A stretch of DNA of 64,000 nucleotides, taken from Burkholderia catarinensis (lineage in GTDB: Bacteria > Pseudomonadota > Gammaproteobacteria > Burkholderiales > Burkholderiaceae). The translations under genes were made by a program, and so were the position numbers. Below, piece after piece: positions 35,001 to 42,586 of this stretch (the stretch's first letter is position 1; each line of letters begins with the position of its first letter). Location of the stretch: NCBI RefSeq assembly GCF_001883705.2, contig NZ_MDEQ02000020.1, positions 1 to 64,000 on the forward strand. Reading direction: 5' to 3'. The notes beneath the pieces were generated by a model. It saw only the letters and a list, made by a program, of their open reading frames with translations. It did no database searches and was not told the DNA's origin.

Positions 35001-38000
35001 GCGATCGTCGTCGCCCCGCCCGACAATGCATCACCCGTCAGCGTCGCGCTGCCGTTCGTCGCGGTCAGCGTGCTGGCACCTACAGCAGTCGTCGCACCGA
35101 CCGACAGTTTGTTGCTCGCCGTCGCCGACAGGTTGTTGCCGGTCTGAATGTCCCCTGAGACATTGATGTTGTTACCGGCCTTCAGTGTCGTATCGTTCGC
35201 GACGCTGATCGAACCCGTGCCGTTCACGTCTCGGCCTGCCGTCACACTCGCGTTACCGGCATTGCTGACCGACAGACCGCCCTTCAGATTCGCATCGCGA
35301 CCCGCCGAAATCGTTGTGCTCTGGCCGCTCTGCACGGTGCCGGCAACGGTCGCGTCCTGTCCGGCATTGATGTTCAGCGCGCCGGGTGTCGAAACCGTAC
35401 CAGCGACCGAGACGCCGCCTGCACTCGATCCGATCAACGTATCGCCACCACCGTAGACGGTACCACCCAGGCTCACACCCTGCTGCCCCGTCGCGCTCAA
35501 GGCGCCCATCGACGAAACGTTGCCAGTCGTGCTCAGGGTTCCACCATTCGCCGCGAGCGTCATGTTGCCGACCGACGCCGCGCCGCCGTTCACCTGCGTG
35601 CTACCGCCCGAGGTCACGCTCAGGTTACCGCCGCTCGTGACGTTGCCGCCCAAGGTCGAGTTCTGCCCCGCGTGAATCGTGACCGCGCCAGGCGCGCTCA
35701 CCGTCCCACCGAAACTGGCATTCGTGCCAGCCGCAGCGTCGATCGTGCTGCCACTTTGCACGGCGCCATTCAGATCAATCGCTTGCCCGGCATTCAAGTT
35801 AACGGCGCCCTGCGATGACATGACGTTGCCCTGGCCCGAAATCGCGCCGCCTTGCGCCGTGATCGACACCGGCCCCTGCGCCTGCGCGGTACCGCCGATC
35901 GCTGTGTTCTGGCCGGCCAAAATCGTCAGCGCGCCGTTCGACTGCGCGTTTCCATTCACAGTCGCAGAACCGGATTGCGCCTTGATCGACGCGTCACCGA
36001 CCGACGCAACCGAACCGGTGACCGTAGCATTCCGCCCGGCCGTCATCTGCACACTGCTACCGCCGGCCAGATTGCCTGTTTCAGTCGCGTCGCGGCCAAC
36101 GGTAATCGCAATCGCACCCGGCGCAGAGACGTTCGCGAGCGTCGCATCCTGACCGGCCGTGGCCGTCACCGCGCCGCCACTTTGCACGCCACCGCTATAC
36201 GCAATGTTTTGGCTCGCCGACAGATTGACATTGCCTTGCGTCGTACCAATCGCACCGGCGCCCGTCAGGTTGCCGTTGGTGGCCGCGAGCGTTGTGTCGC
36301 CCGTCGTCGTCAGCGCCCCATTGACCGCCACGCTGCCGCCGGACACGTTCGCCGTTGCCGCCTGCGTCTGGCCACCGAGCGTGGTCGTGCCGCCGGATTG
36401 CACCGTCAGGACGCCGGGCGTCACAGCGGTCCCTGAAATGGTCGCGTCACCTGCTGTTGCCGTGATCGTGAGCGGCCCTTGCGCAGACGCCGTACCGCTC
36501 ACTGTTGCGCTCTGGCCGGCCGCGATCGACAGCGCCGCGTTGCTGACTGCGTCGCCATTGATTTGCGCCGAACCCGTCGAAGCAGTAATCGACGTGTTGT
36601 CGACGCCCGATACAGAACCATTGACGGTCGCATTTCGCCCGCCAGTCAGGGCGACCGTGCTGCCACCTTGTACAGCACCGTTGACGGTTAAGTCTTGTCC
36701 AGCCTTTGCCGAAATCGTCCCCGGTGCACTCAGGCCACCGACAGTCAGGTTACCGTTCGTCGCCTGCAACGCAACGTCATGCGCCGAGAGCGAACCGATC
36801 GACATTGACTGGCCGGCCGTCAAATTCGCCGCGCCGTTTGCCGCGACAGATGCGGCACTCAGATTGCCGCCCGCGGTCATCGCGACGTTCTGCCCGGCCG
36901 ACACTGAGCCCGGTGCATTGATATCGCCGTTCGCATTGACCGTGTAGTTCTGGTTCGCGAGCCCGGTACCGCTGATCGTCGTATTGCCCGCGCTGGTCAG
37001 GGTGACGTTCTGATTGGCAAACGTTTGACCGACCGACACGTCGCCGTTCGCATTGACGACCACGTTGCCCGCCGTAGCCGACAGCGGACCTTGCGTATTC
37101 ACGCCCATGCCGGCCGCGGTCGACACGATATAGACCGTGCCGCTCGTCACCGAACCATACTGGTTCGCATCCACGGCAATCGCCTTGCCGATCGCGGCGG
37201 CGGTGTTCGTCGCGCCGTTGGCGGATGTACCGTAAGCGATGCCGCTCGCGCCGGACGTCGGCGTGACGAGCTGGTTGCCCGTTACCACGTTGACGCGCTG
37301 ATCCGCGCGCAACGGTGCGTTGATGCTGACGCTTTGGCCGATGAGATCGATATTCCCGACCGTGCCTTCGATACCGGCGCCGGGCCCATTTACCCCTGCT
37401 GGACCGTCGATCGAGATGTTGCCTGAGCGAACGTCGAACGCCACCGCACCGGCGTGCGCGAAATCGGTCCCCGTACCGCCGACGCCAGTAAGAAACTGCG
37501 GAGTACCCGTCGTCAGCGTGAGACCGGGTACGTTTGTCAGCGCCATGCCGTTTACGGAGATTCCGCCTGGCGCCGCTACGATAACCGCAGCCGGCGCACC
37601 GAACACCTCGAGCGGCCCGTTCAACGTCGCGATATTGTTGGACGTGACCTGGTTGATGATGGTCGTCGCCGGCCGGCCGTTCAGGTTCGGGTTGGCGCCG
37701 AGCGTACCGCCGAGCAGCGGCGTGCCGGCCACAGTGCTGTTATTGAGCACGACGCCGCGCGAATCGATATCGAACGATTGGTACTGCCCAACGCTGATTC
37801 CATTTGCGTTGGCGCCGGGGATGTTGATCGCAGGCACACCCGTGCTCGTCTGAGTGACGGACGGCTGGAATGGGATGGGTGCACGCGGATCGACGATCGG
37901 CGAGGCATGCGCGGTTTGATCCGCGAGAAACACGGCCGGACTGAAATACATCACGACCGTCAAGATCCATGCAACTGCTTTGACCCAAAGCGAGTGCCCT

Positions 38001-38095
38001 TCGCTTGTCAGCGAAGCTTGATCGAAAATAATCGCGTGCTTGGCCGTTCCCCGTTGAACGTGCCGAATCTCAATATCGCGCATGGCGCGGCGCAT
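29081..38095 (-). CDS. cdiA: CdiA/BcpA-type contact-dependent inhibition exoprotein with papain-fold toxin tip
   Basis: A 3004-residue TPS exoprotein. An extended signal region (residues 1-~65, hydrophobic 36-60, ending QTAHA) leads into a TPS secretion domain (~66-330) in which NPNGI is replaced by APGGISVNG. Then come more than a thousand residues of haemagglutinin-type repeats and a region with several close Cys pairs (~1725-2330). A DUF637-like module (~2450-2600: DHLDTKVLDADAWYDQLFM) follows, and a pretoxin stretch with QNETQNN instead of VENN. The C-terminal ~115 residues hold Cys2891 and Cys2894 (NCVNCAIATD), His2963 (GHVFNVVN) and Asp2978/Gln2980 (YLDGQTG), the Cys-His-Asp layout of papain-fold toxins or deamidases. 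The immunity gene overlaps the stop. Confidence 0.9.
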   Translation of the reverse strand: MRRAMRDIEIRHVQRGTAKHAIIFDQASLTSEGHSLWVKAVAWILTVVMYFSPAVFLADQTAHASPIVDPRAPIPFQPSVTQTSTGVPAINIPGANANGISVGQYQSFDIDSRGVVLNNSTVAGTPLLGGTLGANPNLNGRPATTIINQVTSNNIATLNGPLEVFGAPAAVIVAAPGGISVNGMALTNVPGLTLTTGTPQFLTGVGGTGTDFAHAGAVAFDVRSGNISIDGPAGVNGPGAGIEGTVGNIDLIGQSVSINAPLRADQRVNVVTGNQLVTPTSGASGIAYGTSANGATNTAAAIGKAIAVDANQYGSVTSGTVYIVSTAAGMGVNTQGPLSATAGNVVVNANGDVSVGQTFANQNVTLTSAGNTTISGTGLANQNYTVNANGDINAPGSVSAGQNVAMTAGGNLSAASVAANGAANLTAGQSMSIGSLSAHDVALQATNGNLTVGGLSAPGTISAKAGQDLTVNGAVQGGSTVALTGGRNATVNGSVSGVDNTSITASTGSAQINGDAVSNAALSIAAGQSATVSGTASAQGPLTITATAGDATISGTAVTPGVLTVQSGGTTTLGGQTQAATANVSGGSVAVNGALTTTGDTTLAATNGNLTGAGAIGTTQGNVNLSASQNIAYSGGVQSGGAVTATAGQDATLANVSAPGAIAITVGRDATETGNLAGGSSVQMTAGRNATVTGSVASVGDASIKAQSGSATVNGNAQSNGALTILAGQNTAIGGTAQAQGPVSITAQGGAISGQGNVMSSQGAVNLNAGQAIDLNGAVQSGSTIDAAAGTNASFGGTVSAPGAVTIHAGQNSTLGGNVTSGGNLSVTSGGSTQVNGGAASVGNMTLAANGGTLSTTGNVSSMGALSATGQQGVSLGGTVYGGGDTLIGSSAGGVSVAGTVSTPGALNINAGQDATVAGTVQSGQSTTISAGRDANLKGGLSVSNAGNASVTAGRDVNGTGSISVANDTTLKAGNNINVSGDIQTGNNLSATASNKLSVGATTAVGASTLTATNGSATLTGDALSGGATTIAAGTDVNTQGSVKSLGDLSISAKSGNLTANGSVSTAGNATLNAGQNLTLNGQTTASKDATLVGNNITTQGVAVGGNLTATATNNLDTSAGQLNAQFDASAPALSVNGNATLKGTNVTTANAVVGGTTQITASQNLTTGGTAAFKGDASLSGNSISNVGTQMAGGNLNVSGFNVTNTGSLSSLQTAAVNATNLNNSGSIYGPAANINVSNATTNSGSLLATNALNLTTGSLSNSGLIFAGDVQNPTTATGNTTVTVTGGNGSFNNANGKILAQNIATLNLPNQTLDPSAGALGTIDGTNGVNLSALSVNNSGTWTLPARAVTVTAAQGITNAGTINQGTGSLTLNSAVGNTGTINGNDLTINGSLANQSSGTVVANALTLNGSGTNTGTVQANNTLSISGTSYDNSNGTTQVGTSNGPAGSGNATITLSGDLGNAGGHLTATNDLSITANNVNNAAISSSAASTTTTRVVDNPGLLWSTVIGTINYQFFFPGAGDHVPMENIPLTQQATLGDLLSPVGVAITQAPIASTGTFTMVQVPGSASQGQPPLGSLGAAYWYVQSANVPNAGISQTFTLPTVTETTTTAGAVSGPPSVIAAGHNLSLNAQTLNNQGGTVSAGNDASLNVQTLNNEARSYTSTVTDTVDATGLNTLLSGLAALSGASASGFLGQGGTPIAVYQSVNTHPGEMGGGIYGTGIHACDLNSHCSYNIGMPTTFTINAPSTVTIPSVSQSTTVQGTAGQVLAGHNLNVSGGNLTNTGTLAAGNDVTIQAASFTNQGSNVGSKSVTAGCASGVSNAGCTSLHTTNPNSELYSYQQANSNVTAGHDIVIAANQVSNTYGNLVAKNDVVIGGAGTTATNPTQAASVTNTSAAIEAGNNVQINAASVTNTIAAPVTVHQNYGSASPYTGCGQNCEAYVEVQSARPSTITANNNLSITTSVFSNTGSLVTALNTATINATQSASSDNQYLHAYWTGNPLGTRTWGCLGMASTCQNLYGGAFNAGDAQATSGLPSNVGLPDFVPGTIQAGNLSVHSPTLNNTGNVIGQSITLTGSQLVNGITNPNVFTPPPVVSGQVISLAPPTLPSSVANAVNNAGLVTDQNGRPTSVTGTTGLPANTPIGTQTVGQPVAPVVTVTTRPVGASLGSAATPIAGTPLSTTVETVTGETVTATYLTNNPAAQVVNSISSASLVAALPANLRPSTVPFYYDPYTENQQIEQAALQATGKSSFYSTTSATDSTGQASINNQDKTALYGAALEYAEKNNVSLGTKLSDAQLAQINSPMLWYVEQSVPEPGCSTTGGAACPMVQALMPEVLLPKNFAVVNADGEITGTNVTLNYANSILNTGTVTAQNLTVNTNSLTNEQRSTDVGTIYQKGPEGVTLETTGTVAQQGGFMSAANYDLQVQSLNQIGGALQKIGADGAVDTAGTQAMLANLKGQLGGNFTQQTVTDHLDTKVLDADAWYDQLFMTAVITGLSIMSGVAASAAVGALASASAGTTFAAAVPATTTTAAIGAGTANLALSAGFAGMMNSTMSQLNSGGSFSVGKMLETGGVAGLTAGLTNGITFDNGSLGWSWNASQNSLAALAGVQSVGNTLVPQAGAASGSLPTAIGALAAESVLQATVQTTLRGGSFLTNLRDSAATNAAASIAYTIGNLNQDGTLTGAAYVAAHAALGCAAGAATGQGCGGGAIGGAVSAMTANAIATAVTGGQGITDQGQLAAIVTATSLLGGAAAGLLGQNALAAMTAAQNETQNNTCAAGHNCGTLKSAAADTGRAVWNTAVGAVEAIPNLIGNGVLPGYPGYVPFLSGAMLPYDDPDYGSLVSLVGTVGAASLLGGSRVSSATADGTVPAAGSIRNVNPTGGDMNCVNCAIATDATLRGNPASALPGSPTSILVLQKQFGSRFAPATTSSIEQSLLQQGNGATGIVYGFPPAGSDVGHVFNVVNQNGTIRYLDGQTGTVANPAGFPNLLFMPVKPIGAK

Positions 38096-38745
38096 GGTTG
38101 GTCTCGCTCGGTATTTTCAGCAGATGTTCGCACAGCCAACACCGAAAGACAGTCAACAATTGTCATACAATAAAATCGGCATTCACGACGTTAATTACAC
38201 ATTGCTTTCAGTGCTTGCTTTTCTTATTAAATAATTTATTTTCGACAGCTGGTTTTTATGATTCGCCGCATTTTTCCGAATCCTGCAATACAGCCCGGCA
38301 TTGCGCCGCATCGCCCGCGCTGTCAAGCACAACCCATCGACCGCCCAGAGGCCTCGCGCCCGGGGATGTTCAAATAATGATCGTAGACAGATCGACGTCA
38401 CTGGCCGGATAAAGCACTCCCGGGAAACAAGCGACAATTTTTGTCGCCATTCACATCGAAACAGGGGTTATGGGATCCGAGCCGGCGGCCCGATTCGGGC
38501 ATATCGGCCCGTCGCTTTCCATGGAACGACCGTTGATAATCAAATGAAACCGCCAATATCGAAGAGCCGCTTCAGCACTCGATATGGGGGAAAGAGGCAC
38601 GGGAACCCGCGAATGCGCAACAGTCGCGTTGCGGCATATGAAGATATGCAATGAGCTACGCAGGAGACGGGGAAGCAGTACACGAGCCGGCACACGATCC
38701 CGCGCGCCGGCCCGAATTGACGGTCAGTTCATCTCCCCCGATGGA
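38096..38745. other. AT-rich intergenic region upstream of cdiA
   Basis: About 650 bases without a convincing gene. The part at 38140-38270 is strongly AT-rich and presumably carries the cdiA promoter on the minus strand; a TTGACT box near 38153 is a candidate -35 but no good -10 was found. The remainder up to the dehydrogenase stop at 38746 has only short frames with no recognisable family. Confidence 0.5.
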
Positions 38746-39597
38746 TCAGGCGTAGTCGTACACCCCGCGCCCCGTCTTCCGCCCGAGCCTTCCCGCCGTC
38801 ACCATCTCGCGCAGCAGCGGGCACGCACGATACTTCGGATCGCCGAAGTCCTTCGCGAACACATCCATCACCGCGAGGCACACATCGAGGCCGACGAGGT
38901 CGGCCAGCGCGAGCGGCCCGATCGGGTGGTTCGCGCCGAGCTTCATCCCCGCGTCGATCTCCTCGGCCGACGCAATGCCTTCGGCCAGCACGAAGAACGC
39001 CTCGTTGATCATCGGCACGAGGATCCGGTTCACGACGAAGCCCGGCGAATTGCGCACGCCGATCGGCGACTTGTCGAAGCGCTCGGTCAGCGCACGCACG
39101 GCCGACGCGGTCGCGTCGCTCGTCTGCAGCCCGCGGATGATCTCGACGAGCGGCATCAGCGGCACCGGGTTGAAGAAGTGCATGCCGACGAAGCGCGACG
39201 GATCAGCGAGCGGCGCCGCGAGCGCGGTGATCGAGATCGACGACGTGTTGGTCGCGATGATCGCGTCGGGCCGCGCGACGGCCTCGATCTGCTTCAGGAT
39301 GCGGCCCTTCAGCTCGACGTTCTCGGTCGCGGCTTCGATCACGATGTCGGCCGACGCGAGCTTCGCGTAGTCGGTCGACGTCGTGATGCGCGCCAGCGCC
39401 GCGTCGCGCGTCGCCGCGTCGAGCTTGTCCTTCGACACGAGCCGCTCGAGGCTGCCTTTCAGCGTCGCGATGCCCTTGTCGAGCGCGGCGTCGCTGACGT
39501 CGATCATCACGACGTTGAGTCCCGCAACGGCGGCGGTCTGCGCAATGCCGTTGCCCATGGTTCCGGCGCCCACGACGCCGACGATTTCGATGGCCAT
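38746..39597 (-). CDS. hbd: 3-hydroxyacyl-CoA (3-hydroxybutyryl-CoA) dehydrogenase
   Basis: A 283-residue NAD-dependent dehydrogenase. The Rossmann motif [15 protein letters not shown] is at residues 6-20. It also has NTSSISIT, the active-site segment [16 protein letters not shown] containing the catalytic His, and the C-terminal 3HCDH domain ([18 protein letters not shown]). It oxidises 3-hydroxyacyl-CoA to 3-ketoacyl-CoA in beta-oxidation or butyrate metabolism. It is the last gene of a four-gene operon, 38 bases after the thiolase that uses its product. The length equals short-chain HBD/PaaH enzymes. Confidence 0.93.
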   Translation of the reverse strand: MAIEIVGVVGAGTMGNGIAQTAAVAGLNVVMIDVSDAALDKGIATLKGSLERLVSKDKLDAATRDAALARITTSTDYAKLASADIVIEAATENVELKGRILKQIEAVARPDAIIATNTSSISITALAAPLADPSRFVGMHFFNPVPLMPLVEIIRGLQTSDATASAVRALTERFDKSPIGVRNSPGFVVNRILVPMINEAFFVLAEGIASAEEIDAGMKLGANHPIGPLALADLVGLDVCLAVMDVFAKDFGDPKYRACPLLREMVTAGRLGRKTGRGVYDYA

Positions 39598-39635
39598 GAA
39601 ATTTCCTGTGTGTTCGGGTGCTGAGCGTTCGATTA

Positions 39636-40829
39636 TCAGATGTTCTCGAAAATCGCGGCAATCCCCTGGCCGCCGCCGATACACATCGTCACGAGCGCGT
39701 AACGCCCGCCGATGCGCTTCAGCTCGTACAGCGCCTTGACCGTGATCAGCGCGCCGGTCGCACCGATCGGGTGACCGAGCGAGATGCCCGACCCGTTCGG
39801 GTTGACCTTCGCGGGATCGAGGCCGAGCTCCTGCGTGACCGCGCAGGCCTGCGCGGCGAACGCCTCGTTCGCCTCGATCACGTCGAGATCGGTGATCTTC
39901 AGGCCCGCGCGTTCGAGCGCCTTCTGCGTGGCCGGCACCGGGCCGATGCCCATGTAGGCCGGATCGACACCCGCGTGCGCATACGCGACGAGGCGTGCGA
40001 GCGGTTTCACGCCCTGCGCGCGCGCGGCGTCCGCGCTCATCATCAGCACGGCGGCTGCCGCATCGTTGATGCCCGACGCGTTGCCGGCCGTCACCGTGCC
40101 GTTCTCCTTCACGAACACCGGCCGAAGCTTCGAGAAGTCGTCCAGGCTCGCGTCGTGGCGCACGTGTTCGTCGCTGTCGAACGCGACCTCGCCCTTCTTC
40201 GTGCGGATCGAGACCGGCAGGATCTGGTCCTTGAAGCGCCCTTCCGCGATCGCGCGCGCCGCGCGACGATGCGATTCGAGTGCGAGCGCATCCTGCGCAT
40301 CGCGCGAGATCCCGTACTTGCGTGCGACGTTCTCGGCCGTCACGCCCATGTGGATCGTCTGGAACGGGTCGTGCAGCGCGCCGAGCATCATGTCGACGAG
40401 CTTGCCGTCGCCCATGCGCTGGCCGAAGCGCGCGGCCGGCACGGTGTAGGGCGCGCGGCTCATGTTCTCCGACCCGCCGCCGATCGCGACGTCGGCATCG
40501 CCGAGCATGATCGTCTGCGCGGCCGACACGATCGCCTGCAGGCCCGAGCCGCACAGGCGGTTCACGGTCAGCGCCGGCGCGTGCTGCGCGACGCCGCCGT
40601 CGATCGCGGCGACGCGCGCGAGATACATGTCCTTCGGCTCGGTGTTCACGACGTGACCGAACACGACATGCCCGACCGCGTCGCCCGGCACGTTCGCACG
40701 CGCCAGCACTTCGCGCACGACCTTCGCACCAAGGTCGGTCGGCGAGAAATCCTTCAGGCTGCCGCCGAAATCACCGATCGCGGTACGGACACCGCTCACC
40801 ACCACGACTTCCTTCGCTGCATTGCTCAT
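39636..40829 (-). CDS. Acetyl-CoA acyltransferase (thiolase)
   Basis: A 397-residue thiolase. The nucleophile is Cys93 in [12 protein letters not shown], the His353 motif is GHPIGATGA and the C-terminal base Cys383 is in TMCIGGGQG. It cleaves 3-ketoacyl-CoA with CoA, or condenses two acetyl-CoA. The start at MSNAAKEV is chosen because upstream residues are not homologous. Between ETF-QO and HBD with gaps of 49 and 38 bases, it is a clear operon member; whether it prefers C4 or longer substrates cannot be read from the sequence. Confidence 0.93.
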   Translation of the reverse strand: MSNAAKEVVVVSGVRTAIGDFGGSLKDFSPTDLGAKVVREVLARANVPGDAVGHVVFGHVVNTEPKDMYLARVAAIDGGVAQHAPALTVNRLCGSGLQAIVSAAQTIMLGDADVAIGGGSENMSRAPYTVPAARFGQRMGDGKLVDMMLGALHDPFQTIHMGVTAENVARKYGISRDAQDALALESHRRAARAIAEGRFKDQILPVSIRTKKGEVAFDSDEHVRHDASLDDFSKLRPVFVKENGTVTAGNASGINDAAAAVLMMSADAARAQGVKPLARLVAYAHAGVDPAYMGIGPVPATQKALERAGLKITDLDVIEANEAFAAQACAVTQELGLDPAKVNPNGSGISLGHPIGATGALITVKALYELKRIGGRYALVTMCIGGGQGIAAIFENI

Positions 40830-40878
40830 CGTCTCACTCCGGTTCGTTCGCGCCCGCAGGCGCAGGGATGCGTTTGCG

Positions 40879-42552
40879 TTACATGTTCGGGTAATTCGGC
40901 CCGCCACCGCCTTCCGGCGTGACCCACACGATGTTCTGCGTCGGGTCCTTGATGTCGCAGGTCTTGCAGTGCACGCAGTTCTGCGCGTTGATCACCAGCC
41001 GGTCGCTGCCGTCGTCGTTCTTCACGAACTCGTACACCGCCGCCGGGCAGAAGCGGGCCTCCGGCCCCGCGTACGTGTGCAGGTTCACGTTCACCGGCAC
41101 GTTCGCATCCTTCAGCGTCAGGTGCGCCGGCTGGTTCTCCTCGTGGTTCGTGTTCGACACGAACACCGACGACAGCCGGTCGAACGTCAGCTTGCCGTCC
41201 GGCTTCGGGTACACGATCGGCTCGCACTGCGACGCCGGCTTCAGCATCTCGTGGTCCGCGTGCTTGTGATGCAGCGTCCACGGCATGTTGCCGCCCATCA
41301 CCTTCTGCTCGAGCCCGACCATCAGCGTGCCCAGGTACAGCCCCTTGGCCATCCACTGCTTGAAGTTGCGCGCGCGGTACAGCTCCGTGTACAGCCACGA
41401 CTGCTTGAACGCGTCCGGATACGCGTTGAGTTCGTCCGACTGGCGGCCGGCCTGCACCGCGTCGAACGCGGCGTCCGCGGCCAGCATGCCGGTCTTGATT
41501 GCCGCGTGGCTGCCCTTGATCCGCGACGCGTTCAGGAAGCCCGCATCGTCGCCGATCAGCGCGCCGCCCGGGAACACCGTCTTCGGCAGCGACAGCAGCC
41601 CGCCCGCGGTGATCGCGCGTGCGCCGTACGACACGCGCTTGCCACCTTCGAGGAATGCGCGGATCGACGGGTGCGTCTTGTAGCGCTGGAATTCCTCGAA
41701 CGGCGACAGGTACGGGTTCGTGTAGCCGAGGCCCACCACGAAGCCGACCATCACCTGGTTGTTGTCCATGTGATACAGGAACGAGCCGCCGTAGGTATCC
41801 GACTTCAGCGGCCAGCCGGCCGTGTGGATCACCAGGCCCGGCTTGTGCTTCGCGGGATCGATTTCCCACAGTTCCTTGATGCCGATCCCGTACGCCTGCG
41901 GATCCGCGTTCGCGTCGAGCTTGAACGTCGAGATCAGCTGGCGGCCCAGATGGCCGCGGCAGCCTTCGGCGAACAGCGTGTATTTCGCGTGCAGTTCCAT
42001 GCCGAGCTGGAAGTTCTCGGTCGGCTCGCCGTCCTTGCCCACGCCCATGTTGCCGGTCGCGACGCCCTTTACCGAGCCGTCGTCGTTGTACAGGATCTCG
42101 GCGGCCGGGAAGCCCGGGAAGATCTCGACGCCCAAGGCTTCCGCCTGCGTGCCCAGCCAGCGCGTGACGTTGCCCAGCGAGATCACGTAGTTGCCGTGGT
42201 TCTTGAAGTTCTCGGGCAGCGCCCAGTTCGGCGTCGTGACCGCGCTTTTCTCGGACAGGAACAGGAAGCGGTCTTCCGTCACCTCGACATCGAGCGGGGC
42301 GCCGCGTTCCTTCCAGTCGGGGAACAGTTCGGTGATCGCGCGCGGATCCATCACCGCGCCCGACAGGATGTGCGCGCCGATCTCGGAACCCTTCTCGAGC
42401 ACGCACACGCCGATCTCGGTGCCTTTCTCGGCGGCCAGCTGCTTGAGCCGGATCGCCGCAGACAGCCCCGCGGGGCCGCCGCCGACGATCACGACGTCGT
42501 ATTCCATCGATTCGCGCGGGCCGTATTGCGCGAGCAAGTCCTGTGTGGTCAA
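40879..42552 (-). CDS. Electron-transfer flavoprotein-ubiquinone oxidoreductase
   Basis: A 557-residue FAD and 4Fe-4S protein on the cytoplasmic membrane face. It passes electrons from acyl-CoA dehydrogenases via ETF to ubiquinone. The FAD-binding motif VVIVGGGPAGLSAAIRL is at residues ~20-36. The C-terminal cluster ligands are Cys502 (FCPAAVYEF) and Cys526/529/532 (NCVHCKTCDIKDPTQNI). Full-length compared with known ETF-QO. Its position directly after the acyl-CoA dehydrogenase couples the first oxidation step to respiration. Confidence 0.95.
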   Translation of the reverse strand: MTTQDLLAQYGPRESMEYDVVIVGGGPAGLSAAIRLKQLAAEKGTEIGVCVLEKGSEIGAHILSGAVMDPRAITELFPDWKERGAPLDVEVTEDRFLFLSEKSAVTTPNWALPENFKNHGNYVISLGNVTRWLGTQAEALGVEIFPGFPAAEILYNDDGSVKGVATGNMGVGKDGEPTENFQLGMELHAKYTLFAEGCRGHLGRQLISTFKLDANADPQAYGIGIKELWEIDPAKHKPGLVIHTAGWPLKSDTYGGSFLYHMDNNQVMVGFVVGLGYTNPYLSPFEEFQRYKTHPSIRAFLEGGKRVSYGARAITAGGLLSLPKTVFPGGALIGDDAGFLNASRIKGSHAAIKTGMLAADAAFDAVQAGRQSDELNAYPDAFKQSWLYTELYRARNFKQWMAKGLYLGTLMVGLEQKVMGGNMPWTLHHKHADHEMLKPASQCEPIVYPKPDGKLTFDRLSSVFVSNTNHEENQPAHLTLKDANVPVNVNLHTYAGPEARFCPAAVYEFVKNDDGSDRLVINAQNCVHCKTCDIKDPTQNIVWVTPEGGGGPNYPNM

Positions 42553-42586
42553 AATCCTGTCTCCTCCTGCGTCCCGACCATTACGA

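Noticed and set aside
29267-37853. Many long plus-strand open frames opposite cdiA, up to nearly 440 codons
   Set aside because: They are shadows of the very GC-rich repetitive cdiA frame: composition is skewed, no family motifs are present and no ribosome sites were seen.
29081-38095. CRISPR-like regular repeats suggested by the repetitive DNA
   Set aside because: The repetition is protein-level (beta-helix repeats of cdiA) with no constant spacer-repeat structure.
38098-38693. Short frames in the region before cdiA
   Set aside because: No motifs, they overlap each other on both strands, and the composition is that of a promoter region.
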